A program made the translations under genes and the position numbers. The notes under the pieces were generated by a model. That model ran no database searches and was not told where the DNA came from. It saw only the letters and a program-made list of their open reading frames with translations. From Actinernus sp. WN-2022 (Eukaryota; Cnidaria; Anthozoa; Actiniaria; Actinernidae), in NCBI GenBank assembly GCA_030867875.1, contig JAOWCC010001589.1, positions 146,293,745 to 146,357,744 of the forward strand: a stretch of DNA of 64,000 bases. Direction: 5' to 3'. Shown in pieces: positions 45,745-59,100 of this stretch. Positions within the stretch are counted from its first letter, which is position 1, and the number at the start of each line of letters is the position of its first letter.

Positions 45745-46292
45745 GACTACCCTTACTGTTTGGAATTTGCACTGAAGAGAAGCCATACATAATGGTAACA
45801 CAGTTTCATGGCATCAAGGGCCAATGTGTTACTATAAGCAGGGCAGCAAAGACATCATTGTTTACAGACCAGAGTGAGTGGACTGTAATATTTAAAGAGA
45901 CTGCAGGAGCTCTACTATATGTTCACAATAACAATTACCTACACATTGATATCAAAGGGGATAATGTAATTGTAACAGAAAGTTCATGTGGGTTCCATCC
46001 TATTTTAATTGATTTCGGTAAGGCATGTAAAATAGATAGTGGTAAATGTTATAATCTTACTCAGAAAAAGCAAATGACATACCGTAAGTACCATTGTAAC
46101 ATTGCGCCAGAGCTAGTACCGGGAACTCACAGCCAGTCAGTGGCTTCTGATGTTTATTTCTTTGGCATGCTACTTTATTCTGTCATCAAACTTCATCCTA
46201 ATGATAAATGTCTTCCTATAGCAACAAGGTGCCTGCATTCATGCCCAAACAAAAGGCCAAACCTAAAATTATGTACAACTGTTATTGCATGA
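45745..46292 (+). CDS. Protein kinase domain, C-lobe exon
   Basis: A TTGATTCAG acceptor opens the exon, whose frame reads LPLLFGICTEEKPYIMVTQF (hinge region), then HIDIKGDN (catalytic loop, with Ile for the usual Arg of HRD), LIDFGKA (DFG), IAPEL (APE), DVYFFGMLLYSVI and CPNKRPNLK, ending in a stop. The active-site Asp, Asn and DFG are present, so activity is possible. The N-lobe would be on upstream exons that I could not find. Ser/Thr-like catalytic loop (KGDN) and TKL-like hinge; the exact family is open. Non-RD at the HRD arginine is common in innate-immunity kinases, but that is only suggestive. It could also be a partial gene copy. Confidence 0.78.
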
Positions 46293-48321
46293 AGACATCA
46301 GAGGAAGAACAATCTAAGGATTAGGTTTGGCCAGCTGCAAGAGACCATTACCCAGTCTCTTGGTTTGGCTTAGTTTTGGCATTCACCAGACTTATTCTCC
46401 AGCTAAAAAAGGCTTTAAAAAAGCCATGAATTCTGAGTATTACCCAAATCATATCTCCCGCTCTGCTAAGCTGGAAGAACTGCTGATACAATCAAAATGA
46501 CTGATGAATAATTATGAGCCCTCAGTATTATGGGTCAGTTGAAATGTCCATGGTGACAATGATTCCATTGAAAAAAAATGTCAACTTCATTTTAATATCC
46601 ATATAGCAGATACAAAGTTTTTTTTTACGAGCATAGAGGCCACAGTTTTTTCTCTCTACCATTAATTTTGAAAAAGTTTGGCATAAATCGGTCAGTATCA
46701 GAAGACAAACAGACTGGGCACCTGTCAATCTGAGAGGGTGCAATTATTACAATAATTTATTTAATATTGACCAAAATAATTATAATATTTTATACCCAAA
46801 TATATAGTAGCTGTATGTACAAAATAATGTACACTGGCTTTAAACATTGTAACCATTAAACATGAGTTTCACTGTCATGGACTGTACATTCATATAATTA
46901 TGTCATCTCATCATCTATTTATTGACACAAGAAAAGTTATACCAAGTTGTATTTACTAGGTAATTCAACTAAGAGCTAATTTAAAAGTGTATTTACACGT
47001 AAATGAATTATCTTAATCACTAAGCTCTACAATTTAACACCCTACCACATGTTTAGGTATACATTAGTACACATTCTAGAAGTAGAATGTATCTTGTTAT
47101 TTTCTACTTATACCATTGAATTCCATATGTAGTCCCCCTGAAGGTAATTACATCCCCCCTTTCCAATCCATGCCCATTACCCCCATGTACATTTCCCCCT
47201 GTAGATAGTCTCCCTGAATAAACGTAAAAAATAAATCTAGTGAGTGTTGCCCCTTTATCCTGCCATAACAACTGCCATAATATAATCCCCCATTCGTCTA
47301 ATTTCCTATTTTTACATGCATATATTTAATTATTAGTACATGTACATGTACCCTGGGTGCCTGCCATTAAATGCCCTCCTTTAAAGTGAAAACACTCAAT
47401 TCTTCCCATGTCAAATTCTGATGTCAAAATAATAAATTTGACCATAAATTTCAACTGTCAGTGTCCAGGGTTCTCTCAACACAGGTACAGTAAGGGGTGA
47501 AAAAGAATTGAGTGGGTGGCAACGAGGGGTGAAATCCAGGCTTATACGGTAATTAAGTAAAGCAAATATTGTAGAATACTTGTAGCCGGCATGGTCAAGT
47601 AGAGTACATATGTAGATGGCAAAAATCTCTGGTCGCCGGTGCTTTGGGAGAACCCTGCTGAGTGTCAGTGTCAGCCCCAACAAAGTAATGAACAAAACCA
47701 TAAAAATAATGTGTCTATGGTTCAGTGCCTATAGATACTGTTTGCAAAGTTTAAACCTTAAAATGTGTTCTAGCTGCTGTATCTTCCCAGTAACTGTTGA
47801 GTGCTTTGAGGAAACCCTTACTGAAAAACAATGTTTGCTTTCAAATGTTTTTATACTAAGTTCTGGATGCATGCCTAAATGTATTGTGGCCGGTGTAGGG
47901 TTTGTCCCTGTAAATTGTACACTACATTGTCACTTTTGGACCAATCCTTGTCCATAAATGTTTCAATTTTCCATGCATCACCATCTTGAATATTAATGAT
48001 GTAACATGGTTGCCACTATATATTGTTACATGACAAAATAATTATTGCTTTCTGGCAAAGGGGCAATTAACGTCTGTGTGACATCATAAGATCCGAGATG
48101 GAGTCTAGATGGCAGCATGCAGACTGCCTGTGGAACCAGAAAATCATGCCATTTAGTGACAAACAAAAGCATGCACAGCAATACATGAGAGGAAACATGT
48201 ACTGCTTTCCATCAGGGCTTCCTCAAGTAATTAAAGGTTCAAGGCATTATAGAGTAAGACTGTAATGTATGGTCAAATATGTTTGCAGCTGTATGTATAT
48301 ACCAATATTATTATAATTTGT
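46293..48321. other. Intergenic, no gene
   Basis: No exon recognised. It includes one small MITE (47466-47657) and AT-rich DNA. Confidence 0.5.
47466..47657. mobile_element. 192-bp hAT-like MITE
   Basis: CAGGGTTCTC at the left and GAGAACCCTG at the right are perfect 10-bp inverted ends, typical of hAT elements. Both flanks contain CAGTGTC-like words, but a clean 8-bp duplication cannot be fixed. Confidence 0.7.
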
Positions 48322-51022
48322 TTACAAAAATATAGGCCTTCCCATAGGGCTAACAGCTATGGTATTCTCTGTAAGCTTCACAAAAGCAAACCTTGAATGT
48401 ATTCTTTGCACTGGCATGAAAGACGAGGGTCCCCCTAACTGATAATCAGATTGCCACACTTGCACTGGATTGCCAAGCTTGTCACTATCTTCATTAGCTG
48501 TATACCATTTCACACAAGCAAATATGTGAGAGAGATATCTCCCTCTAAGCTTAATAGAATGTGTAAAATAATAGCTAACAGTTCCTGGTGATAGCCTAAA
48601 TTGGTCTCTGTTTACATGCCCATTACCTGTAGGCCATGAAGCAAGAATTCTGCTGGAATTGATCTGACGTGGCTCAAGCTTGGATCCATAAGACATTTGT
48701 CCAACAGATACTGCGCCATACTTTTGAATGGTTTCACTCAAGTTTGCAAGGTAAATGGTATCATTTGGATACATTATCTGGTAGACTTGAAGAAGTAGCT
48801 GTGCATCATCTGAATCTAAACAGCTTGGCCTGTAAAATGATGGTAAAAATATACCAGATTGATTTGCCCAGTCAATCACATCTGCATTCAGTAGACAGAC
48901 AGTTGCAAGGTTGTAAAATGCTTGTATTTTGCTCCAACTGGAATTGACCTGCCACACAAGAAATGAATATTGCTTCCCTTGAGAACATAATGGTAAGAAA
49001 TCTTCTTGATATGGAAGGGGTAAATTTGCATTATTAAAGAATCTAGATATAATGAATTTCCGCATAAGCTGAAGTTCAACAGACCGTTTGTTTGTGATAG
49101 TACTCCCTAGAATCCCATTATAACGCTCGAAGCTAAAGCACCAAACGCTTGTTACTGGTCCATGGTCCAGAATCACATCCTTCAAATGACAGTGCAGATG
49201 CATGTTTGGCGTTATTGCTTCTTTACCATACAATCGCTCAACCTCTTTACAGAATTTCAAAAGAAGTCCATCCCCAATAGCCAAATCACTCTCAGTGGTT
49301 TGCAAATTAACCTGCAGGCCAAAACGAATGTCTGCCAACACTTGAAATGCTGATCTGGAAGTATTCCACTGACACAATAAATGGAATATATTAAAGTCCA
49401 GTTTTTCCACTGTTCTGCAGTGTATGAACCAGAATTAGTGTTTATCTGTGTAGGAATCCTTCCTATGTCACTTGGCACTTCCACTGTATCAATCCGTTTT
49501 TCAATTTGACGTAATTTCTCCTTCGAAAGAATACTTTTATCTTTCCACAAATGAAACATTGTCTTAGCAGTACCAAGAAAAAGGTTGTGCATTGGATCAA
49601 TAGTACTAAAACGTATTATGTCAAAGTACTCTAAATCAAGAAGGATACTGTAATGTGTAATTCCATGCTTCTTGCAAAATGTCTGGCGCTGAGCTTGTGT
49701 CTTGAACTTGTCAAGTTTACTTGCCCTTGTCCTGTGGTTGGCATTGATCCGGGACTGCCAGGTGCTCCTATCAAACCCAGAGTAGTCTCTTTTCTCTCCA
49801 AAACCACCAGGAAATGACTTTAGGCACCGTGAACAACCAATAATGGCTGAATGGCTTTTAAGTCCACAAAGTTTCCTAGTTGCTGGCACATCAGAGGATG
49901 ATGACATAATTGCAGCTCTGAAAGTTAAAGGAAATCTGCAAAGAGCAGACTGCAGTTTGACCCCTTTCCACATAAACTTGAGCTCTTCAATGGCTGGCTC
50001 AAGAAAAGCGTTTAAATTGTTTGGTTCCTTGTGCAGCGATGGTACTATACCAATTATAATTACATTCTCCCATTTAAAACGCTCAGCCCTTGGTAGGTTA
50101 AGCAACACAAGATAAAACACACCAACAGAATAATCTTTCCTGTGTTTCATGGGCTGGAAAAAATCAAAGTTTAACATGAGTCCATAGTTCCTTGGAGCAC
50201 TTAAAAAGCCTTGTCCATTAATTGTATGGAAATCTTTCCAAAGTTGTCCATCGTAAACATCAGACATGTCACCTACATTTGCCATTTGTCTCTCCCTCCA
50301 CATTTCACACTTTTCAGCAAGCCCCTTTCTTTGCACAAGTTTCTCCATTGCATTTATGATGGTGTTGCAGCAGTAGTATTTGATTGGATAGAAGCTTGAC
50401 TTGCCATCCTTTAACGTGACTTTAGTGACAAGTGCAGCTTCACAGGTCTTTTTCCTACCACATGAATAATGGAAACCTGAACAGGATTTCGCAACTTGTC
50501 TGCCATGAACAATTTCCAGACATGAGTGGTAGTTATACAGTTTTGTGCACATTGGGCAAACTACAAATTTGTTAAAGTCATCTCTGTCAATGTCAGGGAA
50601 CTGTCTTAGCATGTACACTGAGCTAGGGACTAGTGTAACGAGCTGGGAAAAGAATTCATTTGGTACCTCGAATCCTACGACCCTCAGCCAGGATACCAGA
50701 AAACGTAATAGCCATGCCATACCATTATCACTAATATGACAGGACAATTGCCAAACAAGAAGAAAGTACACTAGCCAAAACACAAGAGAGTTAACTTTTT
50801 CAAGAGAACGCTGCTGTTGACGTGCATCTGGTAGGTGGTGGTGACTCTTCAAGATCTTTTTGAAGGGAATCTGGTAAAATATCCCAGACCTCTTCAGCCT
50901 CCCCTTCATGATCATCCTCAGAAGACTCATGCTCTTCACTTTCTGAGTCATCATGAGACTGATGCCTTTCGCTAGCTGTGGAATTGTCATCATCACTTAA
51001 GTTATTTAAGTTGTCATCGGTC
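48322..51022 (-). pseudogene. CACTA-like (Tnp2/DUF4218) transposase
   Basis: After a TTTTCAG acceptor at about 51023 an acidic stretch (SDDDNSTASERHQSHDDSES) leads, through a frameshift near 50820, into the main frame (49257-50996): a hydrophobic region, Cys-rich zinc-binding parts (CPMCTKLYNYHSC, then paired Cys), the core with FDFFQPMKHRKDYSVGVFYL, KLCGLKSHSAIIGCSRCLKS and TIDPMHNLFLGTAKTMFHLW. A second frameshift near 49295 moves to 48322-49410: YGKEAITPNMHLHCHLKDV, GPVTSVWCFSFERYNGILGS (DUF4218-like) and the C-terminus. This is the animal Tnp2-type transposase of CACTA-like DNA elements. Two single shifts suggest recent decay or assembly error. I found no CACTA-type TIR. Confidence 0.82.
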
Positions 51023-51059
51023 TGAAAATTAAGAAAGAATAACAACTTAAATAGCATGT

Positions 51060-54000
51060 TACCCCTTTACTTAATATTGATTAATGATTAATATTAATGA
51101 TTAATGTTGCTGACATTTTTCCTGAAATACGTCACAATTTACATTGTATGTGGTAGTTCAAGTCCCTCTCCCCTCCTGATATTACAGATACATGCATGCA
51201 TGCTGTCACCATGACTGTGACTATAATGAACACCTGACTAACATATTTAAGCATGTACATACTTATATGTATACATAATACATTGTTGGTAAACTAGATC
51301 CAATCAGGTTGCGTCTTTGTTGCCTTCTTTTAAATCACCTGACATTTCCCTTGAGAATTGTTGTCTAGCTGTACGTAACCCCAAGAGGAAATGAAAAAAA
51401 TTCTAGAACTCGAAAACAAAGCACTGCATCCTCTGGAGAGCTGTCACATCTCAAATGGGACAAACCAGCAAGTAATGGCTCTATTAAGATCAGTCGTACA
51501 TATTTTAAGAGGAATGTTTAATGAAGCACAGTCACAGTGACTGTAGTTTAAGTAATTAAGTATAATTCAGACTGAAGTTGACACATTTACATTTGTAAAC
51601 TTACAAGCCACTGAAGTTGAGTAAAGGCCAATATTTATGGCCATTATTATAAGTAATAGCTTGGAATGAGGGAAATTAGTGATTAAATTTCCCCAAGAGC
51701 CGAGGGAGGTTTGTGGCGGCGTCAGGACTTTGACGGCCATCCCTACATGTAGGAACACATGAATAGCTACTAAATTGTACTCTATTGTGTTGCATTGTAT
51801 TGTGTTGTATTGTATTGTATTTTCGTTGCAACTCATGTGTTCCTACATGAAGGGCTCGCCGACTTTGACAAATCCTAAAGAGGCTCGAGGGGAAATGTCA
51901 TGCTATTAGTTTGTAATACTATGATCTCCGAGGAAGCGAACTAAACTGCAATAAGTTTATTTTCTCTGTATAAAGTAAAAGACGTCGCGGTTATTTTTGG
52001 GTTGCTTTTGAAAATGTTTTGTCATAATGCTTGATAGAGTGCCATTGTTTGAATGACCCTGGCTTCCCTGGGGACAAATAAAGTTTGTTTTGAGAAGAAT
52101 AACATCAACTACGTGATTAACTGAATATTCAAGGAGTATGCGTTCAGTTTAATTACGTCACGTTTATGGCTTTTAATATCCCACATGGAAGACGGGGGTA
52201 TGAGGATTCAAGACGCGGGCTCTTCGTGCAGTCACAAATCTACAGAGGGCGCAAGGTTAGGTGAAAAAGTATTACTCGGTACTTACTCTAATCTGATGCG
52301 ATCAGGGGGATGTTAACATCCCCTCACCAGTTTGCATGCTCTCCTAAGTTTCCCTCATGCATGTTTAATGAGGGAGATTTAGTGGAGGTATGCATGCTGA
52401 TGAGGGAGTTTAGAGATTAAACGTCCCTCTTAGAACAAAGAAAACCGAGGTAATCATGGTATTACCATTATATATTTAAGAAATAGAAAACGTTTACCGT
52501 GTTTACATAGCCTGATGCAAACACGAGGGGAAGTTTGGGAGAATTCTCAAGTTGTTGTGTAAACCCGAGACCGAAGACCCGAGACGCAAGATCGAGCGCG
52601 AAACGATTTTTAAAAACTTTTTCGTAAATGTCAAACGCGAAATTCTCCACACATTGTAAAATGTCAATCATATTCGCTTGTGAAGTTGGCCGTGTTTGCT
52701 CTGCGTACGAATCGGCATGAAACAAGACTCAAGAGGCGAGAGAAAGTACTAGTGTGATTTTATGCTCCCAAAACTAGCTTTTTAAAAGACAAAAATGAAA
52801 AATAATAGGAAAACCTCAAAGTATTGATCCATATCGGGCTAGACATGCAACGAAAATCGTCCTGGATTACGAAAATCGACACGAAAACCACTTTAAACAA
52901 AACTGCTGCGAATTCAAAGACGAACTGGACAGCCGAAAAGCATTAAGCATTACAGAAAAGATAATTTGTCCTGCCTGGAAAAAGTGTTCCTGTTTCGGCC
53001 ATGATATTCTGGGACTGAGGAATCTCTTGCTGGATATTTGGAGCCAGTACTTGTAGTTCATGGCTTGGAATTGCTCGGCTCGAACTGACAACTTCGATTA
53101 GCAGGTGTGTGCCTTTGTATTGTTTCAGACCTTTATTTCCCATCGTCACGTATCATACTCGACTATTTGAAAGCCAGAGAATGTCGAATTAGAGCTTATA
53201 ATCTAGTATATTACTTTGATGTGGAGATGGCTGTTTGGGTATCTTTCAATGCAATTTTTGAATCCAAAAAGAGTACTTTCGAGCCAACGAGATGCTAGCT
53301 AGCAGCTGTGCGAGATTTCTGTAGCTTCCCGCTTGTGTATTTCTTTTTAGTCACATTTTCTTGCCAGCATCCCACTCTGAATGAAAAAAAAGATTTCATA
53401 GACTGAATCGAACCAAAACGGCTAATTCTTTTTATTTCTACTGATTCAATGTGATATATGATATCTTATAAAGTTGCATGTTTGAATGTTTCTAGTACAT
53501 GTATTTTATTATAATTGTTTTTCTATAGTATCTGAAGTAAATATTTAAACTTAAACGTTGACAGAAGTAGTGTATTTTGTGCGTATTTCATCGAGTTTGC
53601 TAATGAGGCAGTTGAGCTCCGACTGACTCAATCTTGTGAAAATTCTCACCAATTTAACTTTTTTTCTCCGTAGGTTCTTCTGAACAACCTTCCTTTAGAA
53701 AAATAGTTACATGTGTTTTTAAGTTAGTCAGTTATTTTCGCCATTTTTTGCAGAAAAAAAGCAAAACCTACAATGTATGACGTCATTACCATGTTTACAT
53801 AGCCTCATGCAAACACGGCTTTCAACCAATCAGAGCGCGCGTTTTCTTTGGGTTATTTTATAAACATGTGTATTGGCCATCATTATTAAAGGCCAATATA
53901 TATGAAGTTGTGAAAACCCATCGTTATAAGCTACATTTAATTCAAGTTCTACTTCTTAGGTTTAGACACTAAATCCATTTTACCAGTACGAATGATTCTA

Positions 54001-55164
54001 TTTAAATAAAGGTCTAATATTTACCTGTGTTTTGTGAATGCTCACCAATTGCAAGTTGTGCATCATCTAAAAGAGAAATAAATACGTTTATAAACATGTG
54101 GCGTGACACCAGTCCATAAATGCACACTATTGTACATATATCATTATTTTGCAAACAAACTGTCTTACCGAATATTTTTTCCACGCGTTACACAGACACG
54201 AAGCTATTGAAAATTGCGCTTCTCTAGCAGTTGATGCAAGTGAAACGGTAATTTCCTGTTTCACAGTTTATTTATGACTCCTTCATTTACTTGCATCATA
54301 TACATGTATATCAGCTGCTAACGTTTGTAACTCACTTGACCCATGGCCTCGTCTCTGTGTACAATACCGGGAGAAATAAAATACCGGGAGAAATAAAATA
54401 CCGGGAGAAGTAAATAGCAGTTTGTATCAATAGGCTATTGTGCGTTCCATATGTTGTTTGAATATATGAAGGTAGCATTCAGTTTAATTTATCATTCGAA
54501 TTCGATGAGTTAGAACATTCTTGGTGTAGCTTATCAATGAATGGGCGTTTATAAAATGTTATCGTGATCTGTATTGTGGATCAGCTGTTCGACGTCGTAT
54601 CCGATACCGGACGGACGTGAAGCAAACAATTAAAGGTAAAGGGAACTTCAAGTCAAGATGAGTTTGCAGTAGAATACTTATTTATCTGTCTCCGAACTGC
54701 TACCCAATTGTTATGGAGGAAAACCATCCCTCAATCGATTGCATGCACCCTTGTATGTGATCTCATAGTGTTAGATTGGGCAGTATATACAAGTACAAAT
54801 TAGTGGCATTATAAAAATCATTTACACTCGTATAAAATATTCGATACTGGTGTCGATCGAATTACGTTTTAGGCCCAAAAATACAGAACATGTGATTCTA
54901 GGGTGAAGATAAGCCTAGCTTATCCTACATACATGTGTCATTTATCCATTATAGCTCGAGAACTATTCGTGTCGGCATGTGCTGCATGCGTGTCAGCTAA
55001 ATGCTCAAACTCTTGTAAAATGCCGACTTCACTCGGGTTGTGGGGAGGTTGGATATGGCAAATATGCGTGATCTCGTGTACGATTTCCTTGCTGGCGGGG
55101 GCATAAATATACAAACAAACTATAAAGTAATGCGCATAAAAAGATGGACTGAATTTTTTTTTAC
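51060..55164. other. Probable intron region of the CACTA-like gene, with repeats
   Basis: Holds a hairpin repeat at 51340-51460, a foldback at about 51680-51905 (CCCTACATGTAGGAACACAT mirrored by ATGTGTTCCTACATG), GTTTACATAGCCT[G/C]ATGCAAACACG at about 52498 and 53793 in direct orientation, and three copies of an 18-bp tandem (AAATACCGGGAGAAATAA-type) at about 54361-54411. A candidate small exon lies at 54066-54046 or 54066-54025 (minus), flanked by CTCTTTTAG and GTGAGC or GTAAAT. No other gene is seen; ORFs at 52468-53298 lack motifs. Confidence 0.5.
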
Positions 55165-55375
55165 CATTATCAGATGAGTCTTCAGAAGAAGAATCAATAT
55201 CTGTTCTAGCACTTCGAGTCGTTGTCGAAGCCTGTGTACGTGCATCAAGGAGAAATCTCTTTCTTTCATGTCGGATAAACGTCTGCCTTGAAACGAGTTC
55301 ATCACAGTGGTTGCAAAACAGGAGATCGCGTTTTTCTTCAATATCAAAGTCTTCCTGGTCCATAATTGAGAGAGC
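55165..55375 (-). CDS. Zinc-finger first coding exon of the CACTA-like element
   Basis: An ATG at 55363 (MDQEDFDIEEKRDLLF) leads to a C2H2-like finger, CNHCDELVSRQTFIRH, then a basic segment and an acidic, Ser-rich end (SSSEDSSDN) cut by a donor AATG|GTAAAA. Fingers of this type, with VSRQTF between Cys pair and His, are found at the N-terminus of cnidarian Tnp2-type elements, so I assign it to the transposase 4 kb downstream on the same strand. Splice phase (1) fits the candidate small exon at 54066 but not directly the exon at 51022, so a connecting exon is missing or the model is damaged. Confidence 0.55.
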
Positions 55376-55486
55376 CTGCACATAACACTGAATTTAACAA
55401 GTTCGAGCAATGTCTAACAGGCAGAAACACGAAACTAAATATATTTAGTTATTTATTCGTTGCTTATCAATGTTCAAATATTTAAT

Positions 55487-55690
55487 TACCTTTAGTGTGA
55501 CATTTATGAACCAGGTATTCATTACATCTTTACTGTACCTTTAAGCATGCATACTTAAAACGACTTAAATGATAACCACATGTTACTTGGCAATATTTAA
55601 ATTTAAATACCTTTAGTGTGACATTTATGGACCAAGTAAATATTCATTATGTCTTTACTGTACCTTTAAGTATACTTAAAACTACTTAAA
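55487..55690. repeat. Tandem duplication of a ~119-bp unit
   Basis: ACCTTTAGTGTGACATTTAT and CTTTACTGTACCTTTAAG occur at 55490-55545 and again at 55609-55670 with small indels. Confidence 0.8.
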
Positions 55691-56109
55691 TATTAATTTA
55701 ATTAAATCTTAACAAAAGATAAGTTAAAGGTAACCTAAACCTCTATGCAGCTTTAAAGACGTTTAGTGAGCTTTAAAAATGCAATTAAAGCTAATAACCA
55801 ACTTTAATTATATTTACGGATCTCTTAAAGACTAGTAAATAAATAATTTCGTCCTGTGCTACTTGTATTTTCTGTATATAAATAACTACCTATTTGTGTC
55901 AATTTGACTAAAATCCCATACTGTATAACCAGTTTCAGTTCATATCCTTATATCCTAATAAGTTGGAAAATTGGAATTACACACATCTGTCTCTGCCCTT
56001 CTCTTCAATACAGGCTTGACTCCAAATCCTCTGTTTATAGAGTTTGATAGTCATGTTTCCCCAGGTGAAATACATAACAAAAGTGTACCCATATTTCTGT
56101 TACTGTAAT

Positions 56110-59100
56110 TTATGCCCGTCCAAAATATGTTTTAGCAAAAACGCATGGACTGAGCTTGAAACCAAGGACAGGCTCTTCGTCTTCACCAGTGCAAAACTGT
56201 AGGATGTGACCAAGTGAAGTATTACCATCAAGTCTTGATCCGCCTATAAAAAAACAAATGAAGGAATAGAAATATTAGGAGTGTCTGATGGTAAATCAGA
56301 GACTTTCTGAGATGCCGAGACTTTCAAAATGCAAACCAGACATCCACAAACAACTACCATTTAGATTTGCTTTGTACATAAAACGTCATAAACAAAAATC
56401 GATTAAGACTCATTCAGCATCCCTAATATTTTATAATGGTAATTGCACTGATTGGAGTGCATTTTGTTCTGAAATCATACGAGTGATTACAAAATCAAGT
56501 GAGTGCAATTTGAAATCAGATCAAATCAAAATTGCATGACACGAAGTTTAATTACCACTTCAGGGCTCGATATAAACACACAACTCACAAACTTGTTTTC
56601 TAGTTTGAGAGTTAAAAATCCACTAGCAAGAATTTTGCTAGTGTAAAAATGTTTGCCATTTCAACCAAAAAACCCAAACTTTCAATGTTTTTCACCAAAA
56701 AGATTTCCGTATTTGTTTACATGTAATAGATGTTGCAGTACATGCAACCTAAAATCCAAAACTATAGTTTAGTCCTGTAATGTGATTGGTTGTTCCTAGC
56801 CTCCTTTGCATCTGCTCTTGGTGTTGGTTCCTTTTCTTATTCAAATGCTAAGGTAACAATGGGAATAATAACACAATTGTGCTGATTACAGATACAAAGA
56901 GATCACTGCAGTGGTTTATGGTACATGTAGTGAGTTGTAGTATTATGATGCCATTCATTTTTTGTAGGTGGGGTGGGGGTTGGGGTTGGATTTAGGGTCA
57001 CCTCAAAAAGTAGACTCTAAATTTAAAGGGGGAGGGGGTAATCTATGTTGAAAATATTAGCACCAGCAGTAGGAAATGGCATAAATATAAGTAAATTCTG
57101 GCATATTTTCTCAAGAGAAGCATGCCTCTAAACCCCCTAATATATATTGCTTTAGGTCCCTTAGAGTCCACCAGAAATGATCAGATTTTCAAAATGTTCC
57201 TGGATGAGCAATTTGTACCTATAGGTAGATCAGAATCTGAACTGCAAGTGGTCTCATGGTTTGGGCTCAGTGATATCCAAACACATTCTGGGGGTGGATG
57301 TTCCTAGATCCCAAACAATTTGTAGATTTAGGTCACATTGAGCTGCCACCGGAAATGATCTTACATGTATGGTCTTTGGTTTTCAAACAATTCTTTAGGA
57401 AGCATGCTCGTTGACCTCCCCAATACAATGTATCCCGTGGCTATGTGTCTGTCAGAGTCCATTGGAAATGATAGATCGTGGTGTTTGATTTTCAAACATT
57501 TCGAAACGTTTACCATATCCGACAATTGGTTTTATCCACACTTTATAGAAGCAAAAGCTGCTTTGTGAAAGCCTTTATTTTTCTTTGAGGGGGTCAGGAA
57601 AGCTAACAACTTATGGTTAAGGAGGGGGTCAGGAAAAAAAATCCATTGATCTGCTCTGAAACCACACCTCATAAAAACGAATGGTCCCTGATGTGTCTTT
57701 CCTTTTATTTAGATTTTGAAAATCAGACCACTCACTTGCAACTTTCTTCACATATGCAACACAAGCAGCATAAACCATCCCCTCAAACTGCCTATCATTG
57801 GAGCCATCAGGACTAAATTCTGGCTTCAGAATGTCTAATAGCTTTGGAACTGTATTGCTGGGGCTTCATTCTTTCTGAATAAATGTAGAACTAAGGGGAG
57901 TTCTTGAGCAATCTGTTGAAATTGAACATAAATAAAGTGTTAAAGTGTTTGAAAAGGAACATGTGAAATCAGATATGGCTCTTTTATTATTAAGGGTGGT
58001 ATGGTATAACAAGCAACATTTTCACCAATGTTTTCCATTTGCTGCACAAAGTAGCGGGTTAATCTTAATATCGACAATTCACTTATAATATTCAACTTGT
58101 GTACATGTACCTGGTAGATTCCCAGCTCACTCAGTCCTTGTCGTAGCTCTTGCATACAGGGTGGAGGGCTAGGGTTTCTGAACACATCAACCACTTGTTC
58201 CTCTGTCAGGAATATGGGAAGTTTCCCATTCTGGAGCATCCTTAGAGCTAAAGAACAAAAAGGGCTGTCTATCATTCTTGAGTGTAAACAGATTTCAGAG
58301 CCTTAAAACATTTATGGAGCTTACAATCTCCCTTCGTTCAGAGTTCATCGATTGGCCGAGTCAAATCAGAGCCCTAAGTCAGATGCCACAGAATTTACGC
58401 CATAACAACGAAACTTTGTCATATAGTTCATAATTATTAGTCCTTGTCAACAAACTATCATCCTTGATTTATTTAATGATTTACTAGCTGAATGCCCATG
58501 AAAATGTCACTTATAACTTATACGTTTGTAAAAAATCCGAGGATTTCTGGGACCCTACCATCAAGAACGAAAATAACTTTCAGTGAAATTAAGAATTTTA
58601 TTTACAATGAGAAAACATATTTTGAGATTATTGCGAAATAACCTGTACCGAGTTCTCTTAAAACTTATAAGTTCGGTTGTTGTATATAAATTCTTCGGTC
58701 TGTCTATCCACCAGTCTGCCTGGTCCAGTTCCCCGTTTTATTGACATGCATGTGCTCCCATGCATGTACTCAGTCCTCGCATGCTCAAGAGTGCCATGGT
58801 CAAAATACTTTTCTTTGATACTTTGGAGTATCAGCTGGAAGAACTCCTTTCTTGGGCCTCCATAATCATCGGCTTGCTGTGTAAATTATAAAACGTATTG
58901 CCATTACAACAACTTACACAGTAATTAAATGTGTAAACTGTTGTTAGTCCACTCCCTATTGTTTGAAGTGTTGTAGTATTTTGTCATACTGTGGTATTTT
59001 TATTATGCCCAGCTGATTACTGTAAGCAGTAAAAAGTCCAATGAAATCAATAACAAAATGTGGATAAGTGGCACAGTCATACAAATGCATTACATTAGAT

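Noticed and set aside
48669..50739. Plus-strand frames over the CACTA-like transposase
   Set aside because: Antisense shadows of the minus-strand coding sequence.
52468..53298. Several 60-85 codon frames in the CACTA intron region
   Set aside because: They lie between direct repeats and show no motif or consistent strand.
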